Positions 34,319-43,789 are shown, counted from the stretch's first letter. The stretch: 64,000 nt of DNA from Niveispirillum sp943370215 (GCA_943370215.1 CALRQC020000007.1:104821-168820); one strand, 5' to 3'. Translations and numbers: made by a program. The notes: generated by a model not told the origin, from the letters alone.

Positions 34319-35463
34319 TCATATCATCTTCAACCGATTACAGAGAGGCCGCCCGCCGTCGATTGCCGCCCTTTCTGTTCCATTATATCGATGGCGGGGC
34401 GAATGCCGAACGCACGCTGGGCAAGAATGTGGAGGATCTTTCCGACCTTGCCCTGCGCCAGCGCGTGCTGAAAAGCGTTGGATCGGTGGATATCTCCACC
34501 CAGTTCTTTGACGAGAAGGTGGCCATGCCGGTGGCGCTGGCCCCGGTCGGCCTGACCGGCATGTATGCGCGGCGCGGTGAGGTGCAGGCCGCCCGCGCCG
34601 CCGCCAAGAAGGGTATTCCGCTGACGCTTTCCACCGTCTCCGTCTGTTCGATTGAGGAAGTGCAGGCGGCCGTGGAGCGCCCGATCTGGTTCCAGCTTTA
34701 CGTGCTGCGGGATCGCGGCTTCATGAAGAATGCGCTGGAACGCGCCTGGGCGGCGGGCATCCGCAAGCTTGTCTTCACCGTCGACATGCCGGTGCCCGGC
34801 AGCCGCTACCGCGATGCCCATTCCGGCATGTCGGGCCCCAACGCCCCCTTGCGGCGCATGGTCCAGGCGGTGATGCACCCCGCCTGGGCGATTGATGTCG
34901 GGCTGCTGGGCCGGCCGCATGATCTTGGCAATGTTTCCGCCTATCGGCAGCAGAAGACCAATCTGGCCGACTATGTCGGGTGGCTCGGCCAGAATTTTGA
35001 CCCCTCCATCGGCTGGCAGGATCTGGAATGGATTCGTGACTTCTGGAAGGGCCCGATGATCATCAAGGGCATTCTGGACCCCGACGATGCCCGCGACGCC
35101 GTTCGCTTCGGTGCTGACGGCATTGTGGTTTCCAATCATGGCGGGCGGCAGCTTGATGGCGTGCTCTCCTCTGCCAAGGCCTTGCCGGCAATTGCCGATG
35201 CGGTGAAGGGCGATCTGACCATTCTGGCGGATTCCGGCATCCGTTCGGGGCTGGATGTCGTGCGGATGCTGGCACAAGGTGCTGATGGCGTCATGATCGG
35301 CCGCGCCTTCATCTATGCGCTGGCAGCGGCCGGTGCCGCCGGCGTGGAGAACCTGCTGGATTTGTTCGCCAAGGAAATGCAGGTGGCCATGACGCTGACA
35401 GGCGCGCGTTCCATCGCCGAGATTTCGGCCGACAGCCTGGTAAAGGCGGTCGCCGCCGCCTGA
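34315..35463 (+). CDS. lldD: FMN-dependent L-lactate dehydrogenase
   Basis: 382 residues. Alpha-hydroxy-acid oxidase family: FLFHYIDGGANAERTL near the N-terminus, LALAPVGLTGMYARRGE-type FMN segment, the QLYVLRDR region, VVSNHGGRQLDG with the catalytic His, and ADSGIRSGLDVVRMLAQGA. The DVGLLGRPHDLGN insertion matches membrane-associated LldD. Oxidises L-lactate to pyruvate and passes electrons to quinone. Coupled by ATGA overlap to the GntR regulator; pyruvate links it to the malic enzyme reaction. Confidence 0.9.
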   Translation: MIISSSTDYREAARRRLPPFLFHYIDGGANAERTLGKNVEDLSDLALRQRVLKSVGSVDISTQFFDEKVAMPVALAPVGLTGMYARRGEVQAARAAAKKGIPLTLSTVSVCSIEEVQAAVERPIWFQLYVLRDRGFMKNALERAWAAGIRKLVFTVDMPVPGSRYRDAHSGMSGPNAPLRRMVQAVMHPAWAIDVGLLGRPHDLGNVSAYRQQKTNLADYVGWLGQNFDPSIGWQDLEWIRDFWKGPMIIKGILDPDDARDAVRFGADGIVVSNHGGRQLDGVLSSAKALPAIADAVKGDLTILADSGIRSGLDVVRMLAQGADGVMIGRAFIYALAAAGAAGVENLLDLFAKEMQVAMTLTGARSIAEISADSLVKAVAAA

Positions 35464-35486
35464 TCCCGCCGGACAGGCTTTTTCGC

Positions 35487-35524
35487 CAGGGGCGCCGGGG
35501 GGCAGCATCCTTCCGGCGCCCCTG
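35487..35524 (+). terminator. Hairpin after lldD
   Basis: A 12-bp perfect stem (CAGGGGCGCCGG / CCGGCGCCCCTG), loop 14 nt, 24 nt after the stop. No U-tract follows, so it is at best a weak or factor-assisted terminator. Confidence 0.55.
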
Positions 35525-35528
35525 TTGC

Positions 35529-35544
35529 GTTCGGATAGCCGAAC
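35529..35544. promoter_or_regulatory. Enhancer palindrome upstream of the 2HCT transporter
   Basis: GTTCGG-ATAG-CCGAAC, a perfect 6-bp-arm palindrome with the same core as the sites at 25.8 and 29.7 kb, about 115 bp upstream of the -12 element at 35652. Confidence 0.7.
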
Positions 35545-35638
35545 ACCCATCAGGGCCAGCGGTCGGAAAGACGCACACAAACGCCGTCAGGCTTTAAAAA
35601 ATCCTATGAAAACAGTCCATTACCGACGAACTCCGAAC

Positions 35639-35653
35639 TGGCACGCCATGTGC
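35639..35653 (+). promoter_or_regulatory. Sigma-54 promoter of the 2HCT transporter gene
   Basis: TGGCACG-CCAT-GTGC; the invariant GG and GC are present with the correct 10-bp spacing. It lies 60 nt before the ATG. Confidence 0.82.
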
Positions 35654-35712
35654 GTCCAGCAAGCCATCAGCAGCCGATCTGCCGTGTCGGCATTTGGTTA
35701 TCGGAGGAAAAC

Positions 35713-37044
35713 ATGGCCGGAAAAGAACATAACGGCAGCCCCGCCAGCGCAGCCCGACCGACGGGCCTTGCCGCCTGGAAATCCTGGCGGGTGGGGCCGA
35801 TGCCCCTGCCGCTTTATCTTGCCATCGCCATCGTGGTTCTTGGCGCATCGGCGGCCGGGCGGTTGCCGGCCGACATGATCGGCGGCTTTGCCGCCATCAT
35901 GCTGTTGGGGTTGCCCCTGGGGGAACTGGGTTCCCGCCTGCCGGTCCTGAAGCATATTGGTGGCTCGGCCATTCTCTGCCTGTTCGTGCCCTCGGCACTG
36001 CTGGCCTATCAGATCATGAACCCAGCGCTGCATCAGGCGATTGCCGCCGTGATGAAGACCTCGAATTTCCTCTATCTCTATATCGCCTGTCTGGTCACGG
36101 GATCGATGCTGGGGATGAACCGGCGGGTTCTGATCAAGGGCTTTCTCAAGATGTTCGTGCCGCTGGCCGTGGGCACGGCTGCCGCCATCATCGCCGGCTC
36201 CCTGGCCGGTCTCGCCTTCGGCTATGAGGTGAAATATACGTTCTTTTTCATCATCATGCCGATCATCGCCGGCGGGATTGGCGAAGGCATCCTGCCGCTG
36301 TCGCTGGCCTATGCGGAGATTACCGGCCAGGCCCAGCCCGCCCTGATCGCCACGCTGATCCCCGCAGCGCTGATCGGCAATGTGGTCGCCATCGTCAGCG
36401 CCGGGGTGCTGCGTCATATCGGGGAGATCAGGCCGCAGCATTCCGGCAAGGGGCTGTTGGTACGCAGCGGTGAAGACAATGATCTTCTGGCCGAAATGGC
36501 CGTCGATCAGAAGATCGACCTTCCCCTGATGGGGGCGGGCCTGCTGTTATCCTGCTGCATGTTCATTCTGGGTGCCCTCCTCTCGCCCGATCTGGGCATT
36601 CCCGGCCCTATTTTGATGATCATCGGGGCAGCCCTGCTGAAGATTTCCGGCGTCATTCCCAGCCGGGTGGAAACCGGCGCCCACCAGATGCATCGTTTCA
36701 TGACGACGAACATGACCTTCCCGCTGCTGGTGGGGCTGGGCACGCTGTATGTGCCCTGGATTGACCTGCTGGCCGCCTTCCATCCCGCCTATTTCGTTAT
36801 CTGCCTGTCAACGGTGCTGGGCATGGTCATGTCCGGCTGGTTCGTCGGCAAATGGCTTGGCATGTATGAGCTGGAGGCCGCCATCGTCACCTGCTGCCAT
36901 TCCGGTCTGGGCGGCACGGGCGACGTTGCCATATTGTCCGCCGCCAACCGTATGGGCCTGATGCCCTTTGCCCAGATCTCCACCCGCATCGGCGGGGCCG
37001 GCATGGTGGTGCTGGCAGCGTTCCTGTTGAAGGTGCTGCAATAG
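35713..37044 (+). CDS. 2-hydroxycarboxylate transporter (CitS/MaeP family)
   Basis: 443 residues from MAGKEHN with GGAGGAAA upstream. About 11 hydrophobic segments and the two family GGxG re-entrant-loop motifs: IAGGIGEGILPLSLAYAE in the first half and CHSGLGGTGDVAILSAANRM, with the transport Arg in ISTRIGG, in the second. 2HCT members move citrate, malate or lactate with Na+ or H+. Its sigma-54 promoter places it under the DctB/DctD-like system, so malate or citrate uptake feeding the malic enzyme is likely. Confidence 0.9.
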   Translation: MAGKEHNGSPASAARPTGLAAWKSWRVGPMPLPLYLAIAIVVLGASAAGRLPADMIGGFAAIMLLGLPLGELGSRLPVLKHIGGSAILCLFVPSALLAYQIMNPALHQAIAAVMKTSNFLYLYIACLVTGSMLGMNRRVLIKGFLKMFVPLAVGTAAAIIAGSLAGLAFGYEVKYTFFFIIMPIIAGGIGEGILPLSLAYAEITGQAQPALIATLIPAALIGNVVAIVSAGVLRHIGEIRPQHSGKGLLVRSGEDNDLLAEMAVDQKIDLPLMGAGLLLSCCMFILGALLSPDLGIPGPILMIIGAALLKISGVIPSRVETGAHQMHRFMTTNMTFPLLVGLGTLYVPWIDLLAAFHPAYFVICLSTVLGMVMSGWFVGKWLGMYELEAAIVTCCHSGLGGTGDVAILSAANRMGLMPFAQISTRIGGAGMVVLAAFLLKVLQ

Positions 37045-37098
37045 ACCGTCGGCGACGTCAGCGGGCGCGCCATTCAAACGGCGCGCCTTGCTGGCATC

Positions 37099-37127
37099 GA
37101 CATCGGCAGAATAGGTCTGCCGATGTC
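37099..37127. terminator. Hairpin after the transporter gene
   Basis: GACATCGGCAGA pairs with TCTGCCGATGTC around a 5-nt loop. It lies between two convergent genes; the U-tract is lacking on both sides. Confidence 0.5.
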
Positions 37128-37248
37128 TGAATCGGAGCGGGATTGTCGGCGGTTCCGGCTCATCCAAAGAAGGGAATTCCCTTGTCATGGAGAACTTCCG
37201 CCGCCGTCACTGGGCTCCTAAATGCTCAGCAGCGCACGTTGGCTTGAG

Positions 37249-37572
37249 TTAGGCGAGCAAACTGTCGATCTCGCTGACCAGCCGTGTGCGGGTCCGCTCA
37301 CGCAGCGTGATGGCCTTGCCGTCTTTCACGAGCACAAGGTGGGGAATGCCTTGAACCCCAAATTTTTCGGCCACCTGCGGACATTCATCAACATTGACCT
37401 TCACCACCTTCAACTCGCCATCATAAACCGACGTCAAGCCTTCGATGGTGGGAAGAAGCGCCATGCAGGGCCCGCACCAGGGCGCCCAGAAATCGATCAG
37501 GACGGGATGCTCACTCTGTTCAATTTCCACCTGGTAGGTTGTATCCGATACTGAAATCACTTGCGTACTCAT
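37249..37572 (-). CDS. Thioredoxin
   Basis: 107 residues with the standard fold markers FWAPWCGPC, the buried Asp in VLIDFW, and cis-Pro in QGIPHLV. Last gene of the long minus-strand cluster, 53 nt after an unrecognised-family gene. One of three thioredoxins in this cluster, which also encodes its own thioredoxin reductase. The multiplicity suggests dedicated thiol chemistry. Confidence 0.92.
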   Translation of the reverse strand: MSTQVISVSDTTYQVEIEQSEHPVLIDFWAPWCGPCMALLPTIEGLTSVYDGELKVVKVNVDECPQVAEKFGVQGIPHLVLVKDGKAITLRERTRTRLVSEIDSLLA

Positions 37573-37625
37573 CGTGATCGATCCTCTATTTTATGAGAAT
37601 GAAATGGCGCCGGGCAGAGCCGCTT

Positions 37626-38594
37626 TCACGCCGCTTGGATGAGGCGAAGCATGGTGTCCATCAGACCACGGATGGCCTGCTCCTTCTGCCCGCGGGCGGC
37701 ATCTCTGACCGCCATCATCCGCTCCATCGTCTGGGTGATGTGCTCCATTGACATCACGCGCTGTGATTCCGGCAGAAATTCCAGCGGGTCGCCGTCAATA
37801 TTCCCCGCCTCGTCGCGGGGCGCGATCGCCATCGCCCTCCAACCGATGAGCATGTGCTCGCGGTCGCGGCACTCCTGCTCGGTCATGTGCGCCGTTTCAA
37901 GGAACATCAACCAGGTGAACAGGAAAGTGGCAAATACCGAAATAAATTCCCCGGAAATGGAATGAAGGGGCCAGGCAACAGCTTCCAGCAACGTTGCGAT
38001 ACGATAGCCCCAGATGGGGGTCTCGTTGGCCTTTGCCGCCAACGCCGCCTTGCGGACACGGCGCCATTCGTCACGCGCCGGTGTTTCGCCAGCCAGTTCA
38101 CGATCCCACAGCGCCGCGATCTGAAGTCCCACAGCGCGGAAATCCGCGCTGATATGTGGCGCCAAAGCAAAGTCCGGGTGGAGCAGCATATCCAGGCAAT
38201 GCCGGGCAAATCGCGGTACGACCATCCCCAGTTCAGCACCGGGCTGGACGGCGTCGAGCCACTCCAGCCCAAAGGAGAGCACAGGCCCCGCCCCCTCGAT
38301 AGACGGCCCGGTGGCGCCATCCCCGGTGTCGGTTCTTTTGACACAGGGGACGATAAGCGTCTCGCAGAGCAAGGCCAGATCGACGGGAATGCCGGTTCGT
38401 TCATCGAATGTCGCGCGATCCTGGGTCTCAGCCAGGGTGCCGCTCAACGAGTCTGGCACACCATCGCGCTTCCAGTTAAGGCTGACATCCGGCACCAGGG
38501 CGCGCGCAATCCAGGGCGCGCGCACGCGTTCCAGCAGCCGGGCCTTCGCCGCCGGGTCGCCGCCAAAGGCTTGCAGGCTTGCAGGCGTGCTCAT
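37626..38594 (-). CDS. Unrecognised family protein, cluster paralogue 1
   Basis: 322 residues, not recognised. It begins MSTPASLQAFGGDPAAKARL. The middle has the cluster-paralogue signature W-x3-R-x2-A-L-x-A ... L-L-E-A-V-A-W-P-L, followed by a hydrophobic stretch (FISVFATFLFTWLMFLE). Predicted mostly helical. Its ATG overlaps the stop of an upstream thioredoxin gene, and another thioredoxin follows. The same ATGA coupling joins paralogue 3 to its thioredoxin, so a functional pair with thioredoxin is inferred. No catalytic motif was recognised. Confidence 0.8.
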   Translation of the reverse strand: MSTPASLQAFGGDPAAKARLLERVRAPWIARALVPDVSLNWKRDGVPDSLSGTLAETQDRATFDERTGIPVDLALLCETLIVPCVKRTDTGDGATGPSIEGAGPVLSFGLEWLDAVQPGAELGMVVPRFARHCLDMLLHPDFALAPHISADFRAVGLQIAALWDRELAGETPARDEWRRVRKAALAAKANETPIWGYRIATLLEAVAWPLHSISGEFISVFATFLFTWLMFLETAHMTEQECRDREHMLIGWRAMAIAPRDEAGNIDGDPLEFLPESQRVMSMEHITQTMERMMAVRDAARGQKEQAIRGLMDTMLRLIQAA

Positions 38595-38917
38595 GGCAGA
38601 AATTCCTCAAGTTCGGCCGCAAGCTGCGTCCGGGTTCGCCCGGCCAGACGGGCGACCTGATCGCCGGCATTCGTCAGGTAAAGCTGCGGGATCGACTGGA
38701 TACCGTATCGGGCCTTCAAGGCCGGATTATCGTCGATATCGATCTTTACGACCTTCAAGCTGTCGGCATAAAGCGGCGCCAGGGCCTCCAGCGTTGGCAA
38801 AAGCGCCCGGCAGGGGCTGCACCAGGGGGCCCAGAAGTCGATGAGCACGGGCAGCGTGCTCTCGACAACTTCCTTCTGGAAATTGGCCTCGTCCACAGCC
38901 TTGATGATCTCGCTCAT
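38591..38917 (-). CDS. Thioredoxin with WCSPC active site
   Basis: 108 residues from MSEIIKAV; a longer frame to 38989 has no support. DFWAPWCSPCRALLPTLEAL holds the redox Cys pair, with Ser in place of the usual Gly, which can shift redox potential. QSIPQLYL carries the cis-Pro. It precedes paralogue 1 by a 4-nt overlap and follows the TonB receptor gene by about 90 nt. Confidence 0.88.
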   Translation of the reverse strand: MSEIIKAVDEANFQKEVVESTLPVLIDFWAPWCSPCRALLPTLEALAPLYADSLKVVKIDIDDNPALKARYGIQSIPQLYLTNAGDQVARLAGRTRTQLAAELEEFLP

Positions 38918-39008
38918 ATGCTTCCCATCCCGAAAGAGGCGATGTTGACCATTGCTGATACTGGCGCCACAGCGCCCGGTCGGTGACAACCGGGCGCCGT
39001 CGTCGCCT

Positions 39009-41828
39009 TTAAAAATGCTTACGCAGCGTCAGGGTAAAGCGCTGCATACGCGGATCGCCGAACGAGGAATATCCCGTCTGATCGATGCCAGAGGCCACCG
39101 TTGGCGGCCGCTGGTTGAAGATATTCTGGATGCCCAGCTTGATTTCGGAATCCGCCAGCACCCCTTCCTCGAACCCGTAGTTCACATAGACGTCGCTGTA
39201 ATTCTGGCTCCGCACCTTGGCGGCACCCTGCCAGGTCTCCGACTGCGCGCAGGTGAAGGCGGTCTGGACCGACATGCAGACGCGATAGCTGCCATAGATC
39301 TGCGTGTTCCAGCCGGCCCCCCAGGGACCGTTCTGCCAATCGACGCCAAGGTTCGCGCGCCATTTGAGCGGCCCCTCGAAGAAGCCGGCGCGATCGACTG
39401 CGGGCTGGCCAGGTGCCGCCCTGGAGCTGAGTTCGAAAGTGTGGGTGGCTGCGGCGTAGACACGGAAGGAACCCAGGTCGGAATCCTTGAAATTATAATC
39501 GGCCTTGATGTCGATTGCCTTCATCCGGGAACTGGCCAGGTTGATCGCCGATGTGTCCACCGTGGTGATCGGACCCAGCGTGCCCGGGGCATCGCCCGGC
39601 AGATTGGCACCGCGCACGATCCGCCCCGGGACCACCGCCTCATTGGCCAGGAAGAACGAGATCGGCAGATTCTGCACTTCATTGCTTTTGCGAATGGAGG
39701 TCAGGTCCACCGAGGCCCGAAATCCGGACAGGAAACTCGGCGTCATCACCACACCGGCAGAGAAACTTTCGGACTCTTCCGGTTGAAGGTTCGGATTGCC
39801 GCCGCCCAACACCGTCAGCGGCCCGGGAAGAAGCGCATTTCCACGGGCCGGGTCACGCAGGTTGAGGAAGGAAATCAACTGGCTGCTCAGTACCGACGGC
39901 GCCTCGGAACGAATGTTGCCCAGCTTCGGTGCCAGGAAACCGTTGCCCCAGCTTGCGCGCAACGCGATGTCGGAGATGGGGGTATATTTGAAGCCAACAG
40001 TATAGTTGGTGGAGGACAGATCGCCCTTTACCGCCGGCTGTTCCGGGAACGGGCCGGTTGCACTGCTGACGGGAATGGAATACCCCGCATAGCGCGTCTT
40101 ATAATTGTCGTGACGCACCGATCCCATCAACTGCAGTTCGCGCATGAACGGCACCTCGTTGGAGGCGCTGACGATCGGCGCGTTCAGTTCCAGATAGCCC
40201 GATTTGACATCCTGCCGCGCTTCGGGCGACCAATTGTATCGTGGTGTGCCGCCAACGGATGAGAGATTGACCTTATCGTCGGTGGACTCCCGGCGTTGTT
40301 CCAGCAACGCGGTCGCCGTCAGATCGCCACCCGGCAGCCGGAAGATGGGACCGCCCAAACGCAGCGAACCGGTGTGAAGCGTCGCGCCATCTTTGCCCGA
40401 TGAGCTGAAAATATTGAAGAGTGAGGCCGGGTCTGCAATGGGATTGGCGCGGAGATCGCTGAACGCCGCCGCCTGAAGCCGCTCTTCCGCCGCATCCGAC
40501 GCCGGCCCCAGAACCACATTGCTCATGCTGCGGCCCTTGTTCCGCAGCCAGCCATATTCGACCGCCGCACTCCACCGATGCGGCAGGCGGATGATGCCGC
40601 CAACATTGACCCGCGTGTTCGTGTTCTTCTGGCTCTGCGTCAAGGCGTCGGGGAAATTCAGCGAAGCCAACACATCCTGCTGGAAGGGATTGGCTGCGGC
40701 ACTTTCAGGAACATACAGCGAATATTGAATCGGCGTAATGTTCTTGCTGGTCGATTCATCACGGGAAAAATCGGTGAAGACCTCCAGGCTTTCGCCGAAT
40801 TCGCGCCGGACATTAAGGTTGTAGGTCGTGACCTCCGGCCCGGTCCAGATCGGCAGGTCGGAGCGATCATTGATCAGCGTGCCGGCACGCGCCGCCAGAT
40901 CGGCAGCACTTCCTTTATAGCCATCCGGAATGCTCGTCACGGCGGATTTGAGCGCGGCGCCGCTTTTCAGCACCAATGCGTCCGTAGCGCAGTCAAAACC
41001 GTCGACGGTGGCGCAGATATTCGGCCCGCCGAGCAGGAAGGTCGCATTCAAGGGATCATTGCGAAACTGCAACTGGGTGCCGCGGCGCAAGAAGCTCCGG
41101 TCACTGGCCAGCAAGGTTCTGGATTGTGACCGGGAGACCGCCCCCATGATCCGGGTGCGGCCATCTTCCAGCGTCGTGCCGCCATTGACGGCGAAATAAC
41201 TCTGCCCGGCAGCGAAATCCAGCGCGTTATTGTATCGGGCCTCGATATCCACACCCGAATAGTTGCGCTTGAGGATGACGTTGATCACGCCACCCGTGGC
41301 ACCGCCGCCATAAATCCCGCTGGCCGTGGTGGGCAGAACCTCGATGCGCTCGATCTGGGACATCGGGATGCCGTTGATGTTCGGCTGCCCGAAGGAATCC
41401 CCCGTCGGAATACTGGGAAGCCGGCGACCATCCACCAGCACCAGCGTTTCATCCGCCCCCAACCCGCGCAGATCCAGGCGACCGGCCACCGACGTCGGCG
41501 GCCCCGCCTGCGACTGGGTGGTTTGCGTGGTATTCATCGGCAGCCGCGACTGCAGAAAATCCTCGACATTCTGTGCGCCGCTCTGGGCCAATTCCTCCGA
41601 CCCGAAGACGACATACGGTTGGATGTCGTCTTCGCTGCGGCGGATATCCGTGTTCAAGCTGCGACGCGCGGTCACCAGAATTTCGGCCAGCCCTTCGAAC
41701 GGCTCTTCCGGCGCTTTACCGACATTGGCGTCGGCGTACGCTGTTTGTGCCGCAAGGGCCATTCCCAGTGCGAAAGCGCTCACGCCAAACCAAGGCTTCA
41801 TACGCCAGTACCCATTCTTGATACCCAT
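39009..41828 (-). CDS. TonB-dependent receptor of the TldD/PmbA cluster
   Basis: 939 residues from MGIKNGYW, with GGGGAG at good spacing; an upstream extension to 41924 is unlikely. The signal peptide ends near AAQTAYA; the plug has EILVTARRSL (TonB box), LDLRGLGADETLVLVDGRRL and GIYGGGATGGVINVIL; the barrel ends LRKHF. It matches the RPFNAFF-like, 900+ residue receptors of alphaproteobacteria often paired with FecI/FecR. Two Cys pairs occur in loops (NICATVDGFDCATD, CMSVQTAFTCAQ). Substrate unknown; a peptide or a modified-peptide metal complex is possible from the context. Confidence 0.88.
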   Translation of the reverse strand: MGIKNGYWRMKPWFGVSAFALGMALAAQTAYADANVGKAPEEPFEGLAEILVTARRSLNTDIRRSEDDIQPYVVFGSEELAQSGAQNVEDFLQSRLPMNTTQTTQSQAGPPTSVAGRLDLRGLGADETLVLVDGRRLPSIPTGDSFGQPNINGIPMSQIERIEVLPTTASGIYGGGATGGVINVILKRNYSGVDIEARYNNALDFAAGQSYFAVNGGTTLEDGRTRIMGAVSRSQSRTLLASDRSFLRRGTQLQFRNDPLNATFLLGGPNICATVDGFDCATDALVLKSGAALKSAVTSIPDGYKGSAADLAARAGTLINDRSDLPIWTGPEVTTYNLNVRREFGESLEVFTDFSRDESTSKNITPIQYSLYVPESAAANPFQQDVLASLNFPDALTQSQKNTNTRVNVGGIIRLPHRWSAAVEYGWLRNKGRSMSNVVLGPASDAAEERLQAAAFSDLRANPIADPASLFNIFSSSGKDGATLHTGSLRLGGPIFRLPGGDLTATALLEQRRESTDDKVNLSSVGGTPRYNWSPEARQDVKSGYLELNAPIVSASNEVPFMRELQLMGSVRHDNYKTRYAGYSIPVSSATGPFPEQPAVKGDLSSTNYTVGFKYTPISDIALRASWGNGFLAPKLGNIRSEAPSVLSSQLISFLNLRDPARGNALLPGPLTVLGGGNPNLQPEESESFSAGVVMTPSFLSGFRASVDLTSIRKSNEVQNLPISFFLANEAVVPGRIVRGANLPGDAPGTLGPITTVDTSAINLASSRMKAIDIKADYNFKDSDLGSFRVYAAATHTFELSSRAAPGQPAVDRAGFFEGPLKWRANLGVDWQNGPWGAGWNTQIYGSYRVCMSVQTAFTCAQSETWQGAAKVRSQNYSDVYVNYGFEEGVLADSEIKLGIQNIFNQRPPTVASGIDQTGYSSFGDPRMQRFTLTLRKHF

Positions 41829-41961
41829 AGAGCTCCCCGTTTTCTGCAAGACAATGCGCTCCCTGATGGAAGGTAGACGCATGATCGCTGCCATTCCCTC
41901 ATCGGAAATGTCACAAAACTTCATCCGGGTCGCTGATTACGGTTTGTTTCATGTTTTCCGC

Positions 41962-42003
41962 CAGGATGCGGGGGCCGCCACCAGGGGCGGCCCCCGCATC
42001 CTG
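41962..42003. terminator. Very strong hairpin between ABC transporter and TonB receptor genes
   Basis: An 18-bp perfect stem starting CAGGATGCGGGGGCC (41962-41979 with 41986-42003), loop 6 nt, beginning 1 nt after the transporter stop. No U-tract follows on the minus strand. It may stabilise or partly terminate the upstream mRNA, so the receptor gene may have its own promoter in the 176-nt gap. Confidence 0.65.
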
Positions 42004-42004
42004 T

Positions 42005-43789
42005 TCAGGCCGTACCGTGGTGGAGCGGCTTCACTGTCGCCACGCCATTTTCAATGATCAGGCTGCGGTCATGATAAACGGCCACACTCTGCCGATGGGC
42101 GACGGAAATGATCGCGGCACCCGGCAACCGTTCGACCAGGACCTTGTAAAGCTTCTCCTCCAATTGGGCGTCGAGCGCGCTGGTCGCTTCATCAACAAAA
42201 AGGAAATCAGGCCGGGCCAGGATGGCCCGTGCCGCCGCCACCCGTTGCTGCTCACCCGGTGACAGGATCCGGCTCCACGGCTGGTAGCTGTGCAATTGCG
42301 ACGCCAACCGCGCCAGCCCGAATTCCCCGAGCAAGGCGATATATTCCTCATCGCGGTGCATCTCGGGTGAGTCAGGGTAGGACATCAAGCTGGCCAGCGT
42401 GCCATCCGGCATGTAATTGCGCTGCGGCAGGAAGGCGATCCTGGCCTTCGTGGGGAGTTGCACATCGCCGGCACCGTAAGGCCAAAGGCCGGCAATGCTG
42501 CGCAGCAAGGTGCTCTTCCCCGCCCCGGATTTGCCCTGAACCAGCAACCGCTGTCCCCGCGCAATCTCAAGCGCGTCCAGAGAAACCATCGGATCGCCGT
42601 TGGGGTACGCAACCTTCAGCCCATGAACGCCAACCCGTTCATCGGCGATCTCCTCCACGTGAATGCCGCTATCCAGCGGCATGGCCAGCAATTGATCGAA
42701 TAGATGCAGACGGGCGACCGCCGACCGCAGAATGGCCAGTTCGCTATACTGCGTCACGATGGCGCTGATACCCATATAGACGGCGCTGAATGACGCCATC
42801 ACGATCTGAATATCCCCGATCTGCATCTTGTCATCCAGCACAAAGGGAATGCAGATCAGATAGGGAAACAGGAACATGAAGGTATCCGGCAGCCCGGTGA
42901 CCAGCGTGATCCGCATGTTCGCATGTGTGTAGGATCGCCAATTGGCGATGATGAGCTGGAACGTGTTGGCCAGACGCTTGCGTTCGATCCCGCCGGCACG
43001 CGCGAAGGCAATGGATTCCCCATTGCCTCTGATGGACTGCATTTCCAGACGGAACTGTGCTTCAAGCCGCTGGCGCACCACCTCCGCACGCGTCAACAGA
43101 CGCCCGACCCAGTGGACCAGAAAGGTCATGCCGATTGCCAGGGCGAAAGCCACGTAGACAAGCAGACCAGGAACGGGCTCGGTCAAGCCCACCTCTTTGA
43201 TAACCAGGGGTGGGGACAGTCGCCAAAGCTCCGACGTATAGAGAAAGACGCCGAACACAGAGGCGACGACCGACACGCCAACCATCGTCACCTTCTCAAC
43301 GAAGGTGTAGACATCTTCCTGGATACGCTGTTCCGGGTAATCAATTTCGGTGCGGCGTTCCAGATGGAAAAAGCGATTGCCCGCCATCCAGCCATCCAGC
43401 AGGCGGGTGGTCAGCGCCTTGCGCATCCGCATCCGCAGGGCCAGGCGCGTCCAGGAGCCGATCACGCCGAGGAGCGCCAAGCCCCCGCCATACATGAGAA
43501 TTTCCCAGACAAACCCGTAAATGATGGCGCCATTCTTGGCGGCCAGCGCATTGACGATGGCCGAAAATCCAAGCTGCATCTTCAACAGCACCGTCACCGT
43601 CGCAGTGCTTTGAAAGAACTGATAGGCAATCAGCGGGATACCCAGCAACGGGTCCGCCTTGATGTACCGCCAGATCATGGCGGCACCGTATTTTACATGC
43701 AGCCAGACCGTACCGGGGGGCACCTCAGGTGGCTTCTCCGTTCTTACGGCATCTTGCGCGGATGGATCGGTCACATAGCTATCGGTCAT
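42005..43789 (-). CDS. ABC transporter, fused permease-ATPase of the SbmA/BacA-YddA type
   Basis: 594 residues. N-terminal half: about six membrane spans with the family motif EIDYPEQRIQEDV (NPDQRI-like), as in ABC_membrane_2/SbmA_BacA proteins. C-terminal ATPase: Walker A GKSGAGKST (about 425), Q-loop FLPQRNYM, signature SPGEQQRVAAARA, Walker B FLFVDEATSALD and SVAHR. Relatives (E. coli YddA, M. tuberculosis Rv1819c, and SbmA without ATPase) move peptides, cobalamin and other hydrophilic cargo across the inner membrane. With TldD/PmbA and the TonB receptor this supports a peptide transport role. Confidence 0.88.
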   Translation of the reverse strand: MTDSYVTDPSAQDAVRTEKPPEVPPGTVWLHVKYGAAMIWRYIKADPLLGIPLIAYQFFQSTATVTVLLKMQLGFSAIVNALAAKNGAIIYGFVWEILMYGGGLALLGVIGSWTRLALRMRMRKALTTRLLDGWMAGNRFFHLERRTEIDYPEQRIQEDVYTFVEKVTMVGVSVVASVFGVFLYTSELWRLSPPLVIKEVGLTEPVPGLLVYVAFALAIGMTFLVHWVGRLLTRAEVVRQRLEAQFRLEMQSIRGNGESIAFARAGGIERKRLANTFQLIIANWRSYTHANMRITLVTGLPDTFMFLFPYLICIPFVLDDKMQIGDIQIVMASFSAVYMGISAIVTQYSELAILRSAVARLHLFDQLLAMPLDSGIHVEEIADERVGVHGLKVAYPNGDPMVSLDALEIARGQRLLVQGKSGAGKSTLLRSIAGLWPYGAGDVQLPTKARIAFLPQRNYMPDGTLASLMSYPDSPEMHRDEEYIALLGEFGLARLASQLHSYQPWSRILSPGEQQRVAAARAILARPDFLFVDEATSALDAQLEEKLYKVLVERLPGAAIISVAHRQSVAVYHDRSLIIENGVATVKPLHHGTA

